Counted from the stretch's first letter, positions 43,779 to 53,347 are shown. The stretch: 64,000 nt of DNA from G020354785 sp964521285 (GCA_964521285.1 CAZFQS010000006.1:124001-188000), one strand, 5' to 3'. Notes: a model not told the origin generated them from the letters alone. Numbers and translations: made by a program.

Positions 43779-45923
43779 ATGACGGAGTATCTTAAACATA
43801 GACTTCAAAATATGCTTTTTATTATTTGGCTTGTTACATGTTTTATTAGTTGTACAAAATATGCGGATAATAGTTATGACCTCTGGCTTAAATATAAGAA
43901 AATTGGTGATGTTGCCGTGCTTAAAGAATACAGGCAGTACATATCATATGTCAGTATAAAGGGAGATTCCGGAACTATGAAAGTTATCCGGGAGGAGGCA
44001 GAGAGGGGCTTTTCCGGATTATTGGGGCGAAATATACCTGTAACAGATACAATCTTAAGTAACGGTACTTTAATAATTGGCACTCCGGCGGAATCCGGAA
44101 TTATAAGAAACCTCAATATTTCCTCTGTACTTGACACCCTGGGCATAGAGGGTTTTCTTATAAAGACGGCAGAAATAAACGGGTATAAAGCTCTGCTGGT
44201 AGCAGCTAATGAAGAAATTGGACTGCTATACGGTACGTTCCATTTGTTAAGGATTATGCAAACACAAAACAGCCTGAAAAATATAAATATAGCCTCAAAA
44301 CCAAAAATCCGGTACAGATTGTTAAATCACTGGGATAATCTTGACAGGAAAGTGGAAAGGGGGTATGCAGGAAAATCATTATGGAAATGGGACGAGTTGC
44401 CTGACAAGACAGACCTCCGGTACAGGGATTATGCCTGTGCCTGTGCATCAATAGGTATTAACGGAACAGTTATTAATAATGTTAACGCGACTCCCGAAAT
44501 ACTTAAGCCAGAATATATAAGGAAGATAGCCGCGCTGGCTGATGTATTCAGACCCTTTGGAATAAAGCTGTACCTGTCGATAAATTTTTCTTCCCCTTTA
44601 AAACCTTTAGCTGTTATAAACAGGAGGCGGGGAGGTATTGGCAATCTCGACACGGCAGACCCGTTAAATCCTGAAGTCAGATTATGGTGGAAGGAAAAAG
44701 TCAGGGAGATTTATAAACATATACCCGATTTTGGAGGATTCCTGGTAAAAGCAAACTCCGAAGGTATGCCAGGGCCGCAGGATTTCGGGAGAACACATGC
44801 TGACGGGGCAAATATGCTGGCTGAAGCCCTGGAACCCTATAACGGAATTGTTATGTGGCGTGCCTTTGTTTATGAACCTGATGTTGATCCTGACCGTGCA
44901 AAACGTTCCTATAAAGAATTTGTTCCCCTTGATGGCAGGTTTCATACTAATGTCTTTGTCCAGGCTAAAAACGGACCGGTAGATTTCCAGCCACGGGAAC
45001 CTGTTCAGCCTTTGTTCGGGGCAATGCCTAATACTCCGCTCATGATGGAACTGCAAATAACCCAGGAATATTTAGGGCATTCAAAGCATTTGGTTTATCT
45101 GGCACCCATGTGGAAAGAATATTTTCAGTTTGAAACATATGCTCATGGGAAAGGCTCAAATGTTGCAAGAATCATTGACGGGAGCTTGTATAATTATCAG
45201 ATGACAGGAATAGCGGGAGTGGCAAACACAGGAGATGACCAGAACTGGTGCGGGCATTTCTTTGCCCAGGCAAACTGGTATACTTTTGGCCGACTGGCAT
45301 GGGACCATTCGCTAACTGCTGAAGATATTGCAGAAGAATGGATACGTATGTCAATAAGCAATAAAGATGATATTGTTGAAATAATAAAATCAATGATGAT
45401 GGGTTCATGGGAAGCCTGTGTTAATTATATGACACCACTCGGACTGCATCATATTATGCAGGAAGGATTTCATTACGGTCCGCAACCTGACCATTCAAGG
45501 GGCAGGTTGGATTGGACCTCTGTATATTACCATCGTGCCGATAGCATGGGAATAGGGTTTGACAGGAGTTCATCAGGAAGCAATGCTACGGGCCAGTACT
45601 TTTCTCCTTTAAGGGAGGAATTTGATAATATAAGCACCTGCCCTGAGAAATACCTTCTCTGGTTTCACCATGTAAGCTGGGACCATAAACTCAGGTCAGG
45701 AATGACATTGTGGGAAGAGCTATGTTACAGGTATTTTAAAGGAGTGGATTACGTAAGAGACATGATTGCCAAATGGGATGAACTTGAAGGAAGCATAAAT
45801 AATGATATCTATATACACGTAAAAAACAAACTTCGGGTACAGGAAAAAGATGCTGAGATCTGGAGAGATACCTGTATTCAATATTTCCAAAAATTCAGCA
45901 AAAAAGAAGTACCGGATTTCTGA
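43779..45923 (+). CDS. GH67 alpha-glucuronidase, lipoprotein
   Basis: The 714-residue enzyme has a lipoprotein-type signal (FIIWLVTCFISCTKY) and the full GH67 architecture. It has an N-terminal beta domain, a central barrel with GFLVKANSEGMPGPQDFGRTHADGANML and NVFVQAKNGPVDFQPREP, and a helical C-terminal domain. By comparison with characterised GH67 enzymes the likely catalytic residues are Glu328 (NSEG), Asp402 (PVDFQP) and Glu430 (ITQEYLG). These enzymes remove (4-O-methyl)glucuronic acid from the non-reducing end of xylo-oligosaccharides. No xylanase or SusCD pair is adjacent, so it is an isolated hemicellulose gene outside the pectin locus. Confidence 0.93.
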   Translation: MTEYLKHRLQNMLFIIWLVTCFISCTKYADNSYDLWLKYKKIGDVAVLKEYRQYISYVSIKGDSGTMKVIREEAERGFSGLLGRNIPVTDTILSNGTLIIGTPAESGIIRNLNISSVLDTLGIEGFLIKTAEINGYKALLVAANEEIGLLYGTFHLLRIMQTQNSLKNINIASKPKIRYRLLNHWDNLDRKVERGYAGKSLWKWDELPDKTDLRYRDYACACASIGINGTVINNVNATPEILKPEYIRKIAALADVFRPFGIKLYLSINFSSPLKPLAVINRRRGGIGNLDTADPLNPEVRLWWKEKVREIYKHIPDFGGFLVKANSEGMPGPQDFGRTHADGANMLAEALEPYNGIVMWRAFVYEPDVDPDRAKRSYKEFVPLDGRFHTNVFVQAKNGPVDFQPREPVQPLFGAMPNTPLMMELQITQEYLGHSKHLVYLAPMWKEYFQFETYAHGKGSNVARIIDGSLYNYQMTGIAGVANTGDDQNWCGHFFAQANWYTFGRLAWDHSLTAEDIAEEWIRMSISNKDDIVEIIKSMMMGSWEACVNYMTPLGLHHIMQEGFHYGPQPDHSRGRLDWTSVYYHRADSMGIGFDRSSSGSNATGQYFSPLREEFDNISTCPEKYLLWFHHVSWDHKLRSGMTLWEELCYRYFKGVDYVRDMIAKWDELEGSINNDIYIHVKNKLRVQEKDAEIWRDTCIQYFQKFSKKEVPDF

Positions 45924-46097
45924 TTTAGGATTAACGATTGTTGAAATAAAAATGGTTTAATTACTTGTTTATTATTATCTGAAAAAAGTATTTTTTTTAT
46001 TAAATTGACAAAAAATAAGCACAAATTACAGAGAACTTACATATCTTATTAATAATAATATTATTAACTTATTATTATTTAATTTAAACTAAGAACA

Positions 46098-49000
46098 ATG
46101 AATAATATAGAGGATCATAAAAAACCTGATAGCAAAATAAAATTATTGTTTAAGCGATTAGATCCCGGGAAATATAGTATAAAGAATAAACTTCAGTTGT
46201 TGGTATTTGCTGTTGTTTTTGGTACAATACTTTTGATAAGTATATTCGGACTGGTATACCATAAAAGTGTCATTTATAAAAGTTCATTAGATAAACTTAC
46301 ATCAATACAGGAATATAACAAAAAACATATAGAGTCATATTTTTCACAGATAGGGAACCAGATAAAATTGTTATCTGACAACAAAGTTGTAATAAATGCA
46401 TTACAGGAATTTAAGGATGCTTACAGAGCTGTTGAAAATGATAATTATTATACTTCTTCTGCCGCGAGTATTGAAGATGTTTCAACCCTGCTGTCTAACT
46501 ATTATGAAACAGAATACATTGAAGTTATCAACGATAAATTAGATGTTGAACTGGATGCGGGAAACTTTATCCCTGACAATAATAATTCCAAAATCCTTCA
46601 GTTTCTTTATATTGCAAACAATAATAAGCCTGCTAAACTAAAATACCAGTTAAACAGAGCAGAGGACGGGACTGTCTACAGTGATATTCATAATATGTAT
46701 CACTCATTCTTCAGAGACTGGCTAACTAAATTTAAATACGATGATATTTACCTTGTTGATAATAAGTCAGGAGATATTATTTATTCAGTAAGTAAGAAGT
46801 TGGATTTTGCCACAAACCTGCTTTCAGGGCCTTATAGCAAAAGTAATCTTTCAGAGGCATATAAATCTGCAGCAGGGGCAATTAATTCGGGCTATACAAT
46901 CACTGTAGATTTTGAAAATTACTATCCGTCTCTTCTGGAACCTTCTTTATTCATTGCCTCTCCGATATTTGATAATTCAGAGAAAATTGGTGTTTTGATA
47001 TTCCAGGTATCAACAAAAACTATAGATGATTTATTAAATGTAAAAAAGCTTAAAGATGATGTTGAGTCTTTTAACGGTGTTCAGTCTCTAATAATTGGTG
47101 ATGACAGGTATTTAAGAAATAATGACCTGAGACTGATCACAGATAAGGATGAATACTTAAGAACATTAAAAAAGGCAAGAGTAAATACAGGAGTTGTCAA
47201 TAAAATTGAAAAATTTTCCACTACAGCTCTTATTCAGTCCGTGGGTAAAGAACTATTTTCAAATGGCAATGACGGTTATTCCGGCCAGGGAAAATACAAG
47301 GATATTTCAAAAACAGGGTTTTTATGTACTTATACCCCTCTAAATATACAAGACTTGAGTTGGATTCTGATAACACAGGCAAATACCAGGGATTTGTTTA
47401 AATCAGTGAGAACTATAATCTACCTGTTAATTGTAATCAGCATAGTCATAATAATATTTTCCCTGCTGGCCGGAGGCTCATTTAGTAAAAGGCTTTCAGG
47501 CCGGATAAATAATATTAATAAATCCCTGATTACACTATCAAAAGGTGAGACTTTCAGCGACCTTATAAACTCACAGTTTGATGAACTGGGAAATACAGTA
47601 GAGTATTTAAATAATCTTATGCACAGAATTAATGAGGCTTCAGATTTTGCTACAAATCTCGGGGAGGGGAAATTTGATTATGAATTTAGTTCTTATAGCG
47701 AGAATGATAAATTGGGTTTATCACTTGAAAAAATGAAAAACAGCCTGTTAAATGCACGCGATGAAGAAGAAAAGAGGAAAAAAGAAGATGAGATTAGAAA
47801 CTGGACAACTGATGGTATTGCCAGGTTTAATGATATTCTCAGAACAGACAACGATAATATTGAAAAACTTTCATATAATTTAATTAAGAATTTAATTGAT
47901 TATTTATCTGCTAACCAGGGAGGCTTCTTCCTTCTTGAAGGGGAAGAAAACCAGGAAAAACAATTAAATCTTGTTGCTTCTTATGCCTATGACAGGAGGA
48001 AATACCTGAAGAAACAGATAAAAATTGGTGAGGGTCTTGCAGGTACAAGTGTTCTGGAAAAGAAGACTATCTTCCTGAAGGATATTCCTGAGGATTATGC
48101 TGAGATTACTTCAGGACTCGGGGGAAGTCATCCACGCAGTGTATTGATTGTACCACTGAATCTGGATGATGAAGTTTTGGGAATTATTGAATTAGCCTCG
48201 TTTAATATATTTAAGCAGCATGAAATTGAATTTGTAGAACAGCTTGCATTAAGCATTGCTTCAACTATGGTAACAGTAAAATTGAATGTCAGGACCGCCC
48301 AGCTGTTAAAGGAATCGAATAAACGTACTGAGGATCTGGCCCAGCAGGAAGAAGAAATGCGCCAGAATCTTGAGGAAATGCAGGCTACACAGGATGAATT
48401 AAGAAGAGTCAAAGAAGAGGAAAAGAAGGCGACAGAAAAGCACAGAAAGGAACAGGAAGAACTTATGAATAAACTAAAGTTGCAGAATGAAGAACTTAAC
48501 AAGATTCAGGTTGACATGTTAAAAGAAACAGCCCTGTTAAATAATCTGATGAACTTTAGTCCGGATTATATCTATTTTAAAGACAAACAGAGCAAGTTTA
48601 TAAGAATCAGTAAAACTATGGCCAAGTCTTTTGGCTTCAAAAAACCTGAAGACGCAGTAGGCAAGAGCGATTTTGACCTGTTTACCGATGAACATGCCAG
48701 GCCGGCATTTAATGATGAAATGGAAATTATTAAAACCGGTAAACCTATAGTCGATAAAATAGAAAAAGAGACCAGGAGTGATGGCACAGTTACCTGGGTT
48801 ACCACAACAAAAATGCCCCTTGTAAATGAATTGGGTGAGACTATAGGAACATTTGGGATATCATCGGATGTAACTCATATCAAAGAGCTTGAAATCAAGG
48901 CAAGTGAAGTTGAGGCAGAAAGCCAGAAACTGCAAGAGGACCTTTTAAAAGAAACAGCCCTGTTAAATAATCTGATGAGCTTTAGTCCGGATCATATATA

Positions 49001-49418
49001 TTTCAAAGACAAACACAGCAAGTTTATAAGAATCAGTAAAACCATGGCCAAGTCTTTTGGCTTTAAAAAACCTGAAGACGCAGCAGGTAAAAGCGATTTT
49101 GACTTATTTACAGATGAACATGCCAGGCCGGCATTTCGTGATGAGATGAAAATTATTAAAACCGGAAGACCAATAGTTAATAAGATAGAAAAAGAAACCA
49201 GGAGTGATGGCAGAATTACATGGGTTACCACTACAAAGATGCCTCTGGTCGATAAAAAAGGTAAGACAATAGGGACATTTGGTGTATCATCTGATATAAC
49301 TAAAATTAAAAACCTTGAAATCAGAGCCGGTGAAGTTGAGGCAAAAAGTAAGAAGCTCCAGGAAGAGCTGAAAAAGGCAACTGCAATGTTAAACAAACTT
49401 AAAAAGGGTAAAAAGTAA
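46098..49418 (+). CDS. Membrane sensor protein: Cache-HAMP-GAF-coiled coil-PAS-PAS, no output domain
   Basis: The 1106-residue protein has a transmembrane helix at about 33-55, a large periplasmic sensor of double-Cache type (about 56-435), a second helix (about 438-460), HAMP (about 460-545) and GAF (about 575-735). Then come a long Glu/Lys coiled coil (about 735-806) and two near-identical PAS domains (808-949 and 950-1091). It ends in a short basic coiled tail. There is no histidine kinase, GGDEF, EAL, cyclase, phosphatase or chemotaxis signalling domain, so it cannot signal alone by known means. It could regulate a partner through the coiled coil or through PAS contacts. It is a single gene just upstream of tRNA-Arg. 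Confidence 0.85.
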   Translation: MNNIEDHKKPDSKIKLLFKRLDPGKYSIKNKLQLLVFAVVFGTILLISIFGLVYHKSVIYKSSLDKLTSIQEYNKKHIESYFSQIGNQIKLLSDNKVVINALQEFKDAYRAVENDNYYTSSAASIEDVSTLLSNYYETEYIEVINDKLDVELDAGNFIPDNNNSKILQFLYIANNNKPAKLKYQLNRAEDGTVYSDIHNMYHSFFRDWLTKFKYDDIYLVDNKSGDIIYSVSKKLDFATNLLSGPYSKSNLSEAYKSAAGAINSGYTITVDFENYYPSLLEPSLFIASPIFDNSEKIGVLIFQVSTKTIDDLLNVKKLKDDVESFNGVQSLIIGDDRYLRNNDLRLITDKDEYLRTLKKARVNTGVVNKIEKFSTTALIQSVGKELFSNGNDGYSGQGKYKDISKTGFLCTYTPLNIQDLSWILITQANTRDLFKSVRTIIYLLIVISIVIIIFSLLAGGSFSKRLSGRINNINKSLITLSKGETFSDLINSQFDELGNTVEYLNNLMHRINEASDFATNLGEGKFDYEFSSYSENDKLGLSLEKMKNSLLNARDEEEKRKKEDEIRNWTTDGIARFNDILRTDNDNIEKLSYNLIKNLIDYLSANQGGFFLLEGEENQEKQLNLVASYAYDRRKYLKKQIKIGEGLAGTSVLEKKTIFLKDIPEDYAEITSGLGGSHPRSVLIVPLNLDDEVLGIIELASFNIFKQHEIEFVEQLALSIASTMVTVKLNVRTAQLLKESNKRTEDLAQQEEEMRQNLEEMQATQDELRRVKEEEKKATEKHRKEQEELMNKLKLQNEELNKIQVDMLKETALLNNLMNFSPDYIYFKDKQSKFIRISKTMAKSFGFKKPEDAVGKSDFDLFTDEHARPAFNDEMEIIKTGKPIVDKIEKETRSDGTVTWVTTTKMPLVNELGETIGTFGISSDVTHIKELEIKASEVEAESQKLQEDLLKETALLNNLMSFSPDHIYFKDKHSKFIRISKTMAKSFGFKKPEDAAGKSDFDLFTDEHARPAFRDEMKIIKTGRPIVNKIEKETRSDGRITWVTTTKMPLVDKKGKTIGTFGVSSDITKIKNLEIRAGEVEAKSKKLQEELKKATAMLNKLKKGKK
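48519..49370 (+). repeat. Tandem 426-bp repeat encoding two PAS domains
   Basis: Two direct copies, 48519-48944 and 48945-49370, each encode 142 residues beginning LKETALLNNLM and containing SKFIRISKTMAKSFGFKKPED and DFDLFTDEHARPAF. The copies are in frame and very similar in DNA, which points to a fairly recent internal duplication of a PAS module plus its coiled linker. Confidence 0.9.
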
Positions 49419-49456
49419 ATAATTCATCAATAACTGTCACAAAAGGATTATTTTTT

Positions 49457-49464
49457 TATTTTTG
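49457..49464 (+). promoter_or_regulatory. -7 element of the tRNA-Arg promoter
   Basis: TATTTTTG matches TAnnTTTG and lies 17 bp upstream of the tRNA 5' end. A clear -33 box is not seen. It falls between the sensor gene stop and the tRNA. Confidence 0.45.
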
Positions 49465-49481
49465 CAGCCTGTTTAAATACC

Positions 49482-49555
<74 letters not shown>

Positions 49556-49701
49556 CAAATGGTTGAGTAGACTCACAAGATGCAGGAAATATTTCAGTAG
49601 GCTTAGCAATTAACATTACAAAGGGATTTATTCTTTTAAGAGTACCATTAAAACTCAAAAAGAGTTTTAACCGGATATTATAAGGTAAATATTTGTTTAA
49701 T

Positions 49702-50637
49702 ATGATAATAAGTGCAAGCAGGCGGACTGATATTCCTTCTTTTTACGGGGAATGGTTTATCAACAGAATTAATAAGGGATTCCTGTTTGTCAGAAATCCA
49801 TTCAACAATACTGTTGTATACAGGATAGATATTAATCCTGATATCGTTGATTGTATAGTATTCTGGACAAAAGATCCAAAATCATTTTTGGATAAATTGC
49901 AATTCCTCAATCAATATAACTATTATTTCCTTTTCACTGTAACTCCCTATAATACAACCCTGGAAAAACATCTGCCTGACAAAAAAGAAATAATCAATAC
50001 TTTCAGAATATTATCTGGCAAGTTAGGCAAGGAGAAAGTAATATGGAGATATGATCCTGTTATTTATACCAACAAAATTAGTATGGATTATCATCTGAAG
50101 CACTTTGAATACCTGGTAAAAGAATTGTCAGGGCATACCAGCAAATGCATTATTAGCTTTATTCATATGTATAACAAATGCCAGAGAAATCTTAAGGGTA
50201 CTAATGCCAGGGAAGTTACAGCAGATGAAATGTTTGCTATATCAAAGAATATGGTTCAGATAGCGAATAAGTTTAATATAAAAATAGAATCATGCGCCCT
50301 TAAAACGGATTTATCAGCTTATGGGATAAATCCCGGGAGCTGCATTGATAAAACATTAATTGAAAAAATTACCGGAAGGCATTTAAACATAGCCAAAGAC
50401 AAAAATCAGAGAAAAGAATGCAATTGTTTTGAGAGCATTGATATTGGTGTTTATAATACATGTTTGCATAACTGCCTGTATTGCTATGCTAACTATAATT
50501 TTGAAACAGTAATGCAAAATTTCAGACAGCACGATCCTGAATCCCCATTCTTAATTGGAGGATCAACTGATAAAGATACTTTTCACGACAGGAAACAGGA
50601 ATCATTAATAACTAATGATATACAAATGTTTTCATGA
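49702..50637 (+). CDS. DUF1848 family protein with C-terminal CxxxCxxC motif
   Basis: The 311-residue protein starts at the ATG at 49702, giving the typical opening MIISASRRTDIPSFYGEWF; a TTG nine bases upstream is less likely. VRNPFNNTVVYRIDINPDIVDCIVFWTKDP and FTVTPYNTTLEKHLP are family hallmarks. Near the C-terminus Cys254, Cys258 and Cys261 form CX3CX2C followed by YANYN, like a radical SAM iron-sulfur site but at the opposite end of the protein, with two further Cys just before it (CNCFES). The biochemical role is not established to my knowledge. It precedes a canonical radical SAM gene by 59 bp on the same strand, so the two may act together. Confidence 0.85.
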   Translation: MIISASRRTDIPSFYGEWFINRINKGFLFVRNPFNNTVVYRIDINPDIVDCIVFWTKDPKSFLDKLQFLNQYNYYFLFTVTPYNTTLEKHLPDKKEIINTFRILSGKLGKEKVIWRYDPVIYTNKISMDYHLKHFEYLVKELSGHTSKCIISFIHMYNKCQRNLKGTNAREVTADEMFAISKNMVQIANKFNIKIESCALKTDLSAYGINPGSCIDKTLIEKITGRHLNIAKDKNQRKECNCFESIDIGVYNTCLHNCLYCYANYNFETVMQNFRQHDPESPFLIGGSTDKDTFHDRKQESLITNDIQMFS

Positions 50638-50696
50638 ATTGTATAACAACACATAGAAAAAATAATCTGGTGTCTAATATAAATTAATTTTAGTCT

Positions 50697-51725
50697 ATGA
50701 TAATAAGGTTACCAAGACCAATATCCTTTGGATTTATACTTTCATATAAGTGTTCAGCTGCCTGCAAGCACTGCATGTACGCCTGCAGTCCGAAATGGAG
50801 TGATGAATGGATTTCGAATGAAAATTTATATAAAATACTAACTCAAATGGCCGGTATAATTGAGCCGTCTCCATATGGGCCCGACAACATAAATTTAAAT
50901 TACGGATTACATTTTACAGGAGGTGAGCCCTTTTTAAATTTCGACTTGCTTTGTGAAGCAGTGGAAATGGCAGAGGAATTAAACATACCTTCAACATTTG
51001 TTGAGACTAACTGTTTCTGGGCGGTCAACGATAAGTCAACCCGGGAGAAATTATCAATTTTAAAAAACAAAGGTTTAAAAGGGATACTGATTTCGGTCAA
51101 TCCTTTTTTTCTTGAGTATATACCTTTTGAAAGAACAGAAAGGACAGTCAAATACGGATATGAGTTATTTGGCCAGAATCTTATAGTATATCAGCACGAA
51201 TATTACAAGCGATTCAGAAGTCTTGATATAAGCAAGAAAATGTCTTTTAATGATTTTCTGGATTTAGAGGGCAGGAGAGACTTTGCCAGGAATACGGAAT
51301 TCTTTATATCAGGACGCGCGCCCTATAAAATTCAGAATTACAACATATATCTGAAATATCCGGCAAAACGTTTTTTTAATCAGGTTTGCAGTCCGCCTTT
51401 TATTCGCAGCTGGCATAATCATGTGGATAATTATGAAAATTTTGTACCTGGCTACTGCGGAGGAATATCACTGGGTAGCTTTTATGATCTGGATAAGTAT
51501 ATAAAAGATGGTATAGAACTGGATGAGCATCCTGTATTAAAATATATTATAAGTGATAATTTTGAAGGATTATTATCATTTGCAAAAGATTATGGATATA
51601 AAGAAGTTAAAGGCGGTTATTTATCAAAGTGCCATCTGTGTGTGGATATCAGGAAGCATTTAGTAGCTAAGGGAAACTTCAGCGAACTGGAACCCAAGGA
51701 ATTCTACCAGCATCTGGACGATTGA
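50697..51725 (+). CDS. Radical SAM protein
   Basis: The 342-residue protein has the N-terminal radical SAM cluster motif CX3CX2C at Cys19, Cys23 and Cys26 (YKCSAACKHCMYAC) and the SAM-binding HFTGGEPFLNF at about residue 80. Further cysteines occur near the C-terminus (YCGGIS and KCHLCVDIRKHL), which may ligate an auxiliary cluster. No peptide precursor gene or RRE domain was noticed nearby, so a peptide-modifying role is only a possibility. It follows the DUF1848 gene. A weak hairpin, AAGGG/CCCTT (51727-51742), just after the stop lacks a T-run and is not a clear terminator. Confidence 0.85.
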   Translation: MIIRLPRPISFGFILSYKCSAACKHCMYACSPKWSDEWISNENLYKILTQMAGIIEPSPYGPDNINLNYGLHFTGGEPFLNFDLLCEAVEMAEELNIPSTFVETNCFWAVNDKSTREKLSILKNKGLKGILISVNPFFLEYIPFERTERTVKYGYELFGQNLIVYQHEYYKRFRSLDISKKMSFNDFLDLEGRRDFARNTEFFISGRAPYKIQNYNIYLKYPAKRFFNQVCSPPFIRSWHNHVDNYENFVPGYCGGISLGSFYDLDKYIKDGIELDEHPVLKYIISDNFEGLLSFAKDYGYKEVKGGYLSKCHLCVDIRKHLVAKGNFSELEPKEFYQHLDD

Positions 51726-52113
51726 AAAGGGGCAGCGCCCTTAAATGATTTAAGATTAACGATTTACGATTTTACATCTGGCCACTTAAAAACTTTTACT
51801 ATTTTGTTACTTAAATCCTCAAACTCTCTCCTATCCCGTTAATTTACAAATATTTATATCTAAACTGAACTTTTGGGAACAGAAAGTAAGTTAGATGCAA
51901 CATTTTGATGCTGTTAAGATCATAGCTTCTACTTGTCTGACTATTAAAAGTTAAGAAAGGAACAAACGTTCTCAAACGCTCAAACTACAAACAACATATA
52001 ATCTTTTATTAAGAGCTGGGCCTTATTCATTTTTATGAAACAACAAAATATTTAATTATAAATGCAAGAATTAAGTACGATTGTCTTTTAAAGTACTAAC
52101 AACACTTTTATTG
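51726..52113. other. Intergenic region, no gene seen
   Basis: About 390 bp between the radical SAM gene and the convergent nucleotidyltransferase gene. It contains short degenerate runs (GATTTAAGATTAACGATTTA at 51747-51766) typical of non-coding filler in this phylum. A stretch around 51851-51940 is weakly similar to 53476-53565 on the other side of the nucleotidyltransferase pair. No open frame above about 20 codons with a start looked real. Confidence 0.4.
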
Positions 52114-52818
52114 TTAAAGGTTTTCATTGTTTATTTCAGCAATTTCCCTTATTAACTGCTCAATTACTTCCGCTCCCTCGTCCAATGATTCATATGTTAA
52201 AACACTTTCAATACCCTCTGTTAAATCTTTATTTTCCAGTAATTTTCGGCATTGTGCTTTCAAATATGCTTTAACATTAGAATCTGCATTGCTAATATCA
52301 TTTAACAAATCCCGGTGGTTATAAAGAATATAAATAATATCTTCAAAATCACGACTTTGTCTTAAATCATTGCTTCCACGGCTTTTATGTGCTTCAAATT
52401 TTGCTGCTAGATAATATTCAGAAGGGAATATAAATATTTCATTTCCATCAGGCAATTCTTTTGTTATTTTACTCTTGATTCCTTCTAAGTACCATTGATT
52501 ACTAAAACCTAGAATTTTTTCATTAGTTGGCATTATATCTACTTTAATTTCTTTATATATCCATCTACAAATTGGAGCTCCGGATGTTGTATCATTTGCA
52601 AATCCTTTTGCTCGAAGCTTTTCTTCTAATTTATAATACTCCATTCTTGAACTTAATTCGATTACGCAATCAATATCGAGTGTTGCACGGCTATCTGAAG
52701 ATGCAAGATCATTGGCGTATAGTTCAACTACCGCCCCTCCAATAAAGGCCATATCATCTTTAAGTTCACCTAAACCCTTTGCCACTACTTGTAACATGAC
52801 AATATTTGTACTAGGCAT
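52114..52818 (-). CDS. Nucleotidyltransferase, AbiEii-like toxin candidate
   Basis: The 234-residue protein has the DNA polymerase beta-type nucleotidyltransferase signature: FIGGAVVELYAND (Gly27-Gly28) followed by TLDIDCVIEL with the metal-binding pair Asp48/Asp50, and a third acidic residue in IKVDIMPTNEK. FPSEYYLAAKFEAHKSRG and SRDFEDIIYIL resemble the second half of AbiEii-type toxins. The ATG at 52818 is chosen over a TTG at 52836; it overlaps the upstream winged-helix gene by 8 bp (ATGCCTAG). Toxins of this class add nucleotides to tRNA or other targets. The gene order, antitoxin first and overlapping, fits a toxin-antitoxin or abortive-infection pair, but toxicity is inferred. Confidence 0.75.
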   Translation of the reverse strand: MPSTNIVMLQVVAKGLGELKDDMAFIGGAVVELYANDLASSDSRATLDIDCVIELSSRMEYYKLEEKLRAKGFANDTTSGAPICRWIYKEIKVDIMPTNEKILGFSNQWYLEGIKSKITKELPDGNEIFIFPSEYYLAAKFEAHKSRGSNDLRQSRDFEDIIYILYNHRDLLNDISNADSNVKAYLKAQCRKLLENKDLTEGIESVLTYESLDEGAEVIEQLIREIAEINNENL

Positions 52819-53332
52819 ATTGTAATCGTTTTTCAAGTTCTTCGATTGCTATTTTGATTTCTCTTGTACGACCAATCCTAAGTGCATCTATTATTACAAG
52901 AAGCTCATAGAATAATTTATCTTCCTGAACAATTGCTGGTATAGTTTTATAAAGTGGCACTATAGCTTGACCTCTTACATTACCATTTGCATAGGGCCAA
53001 ACATAAATATCTGTTCCTTTAGAAATATGTTCACTAATTGGTAGTGCTGAGTGTGCCGTTGGAACTCCTCTAACAATAGGTCCAGGTTCGGCAGGGAAAA
53101 CATATTTTAATCCATAGATTAAAAATTCTCTGAAAGAATTAATATGTACTTTCTTTTTTTTAGTATCAATCAATCTTGCAATTTTACATCTGTTAAGCGC
53201 TTCGGCTATTTCAGAGGAACTTATCTTTAAAGAATATGCAAGGTCTGCATGCCTCCAATCTTTATGTTTTAATGCAATAATTTTTGATAATATTACTATG
53301 TCTTGGGGACGCATACCGTTATGTTTCTTCAT
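52811..53332 (-). CDS. Winged-helix DNA-binding protein, putative antitoxin of the nucleotidyltransferase
   Basis: The 173-residue protein starts with a winged-helix domain (about 8-70: QDIVILSKIIAL, WRHADLAYSLKISSSEIAEALNRCKIARLI). A patterned region follows (PAEPGPIVRGVPTAHSALP, TDIYVWPYANGNVRGQAIVPLY) and then a helical C-terminus (YELLVIIDALRIGRTREIKIAIEELEKRL). It is first in a two-gene unit and overlaps the nucleotidyltransferase gene by 8 bp. A -7 element and a three-fold palindromic repeat lie directly upstream, which fits autorepression. The pairing resembles AbiEi/AbiEii in logic, but this protein is not a recognisable AbiEi. Confidence 0.72.
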   Translation of the reverse strand: MKKHNGMRPQDIVILSKIIALKHKDWRHADLAYSLKISSSEIAEALNRCKIARLIDTKKKKVHINSFREFLIYGLKYVFPAEPGPIVRGVPTAHSALPISEHISKGTDIYVWPYANGNVRGQAIVPLYKTIPAIVQEDKLFYELLVIIDALRIGRTREIKIAIEELEKRLQYA

Positions 53333-53347
53333 ATTTACAATTTTTAA

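Noticed and set aside
48128..49396. Minus-strand Ser-rich frames within the sensor gene
   Set aside because: They are shadows of Glu/Lys-rich coiled-coil and repeated PAS coding DNA, and appear twice because the PAS unit is duplicated.
51727..51742. Hairpin AAGGG/CCCTT as terminator of the radical SAM gene
   Set aside because: The stem is only 5 bp and no T-run follows, so it is not a convincing terminator.
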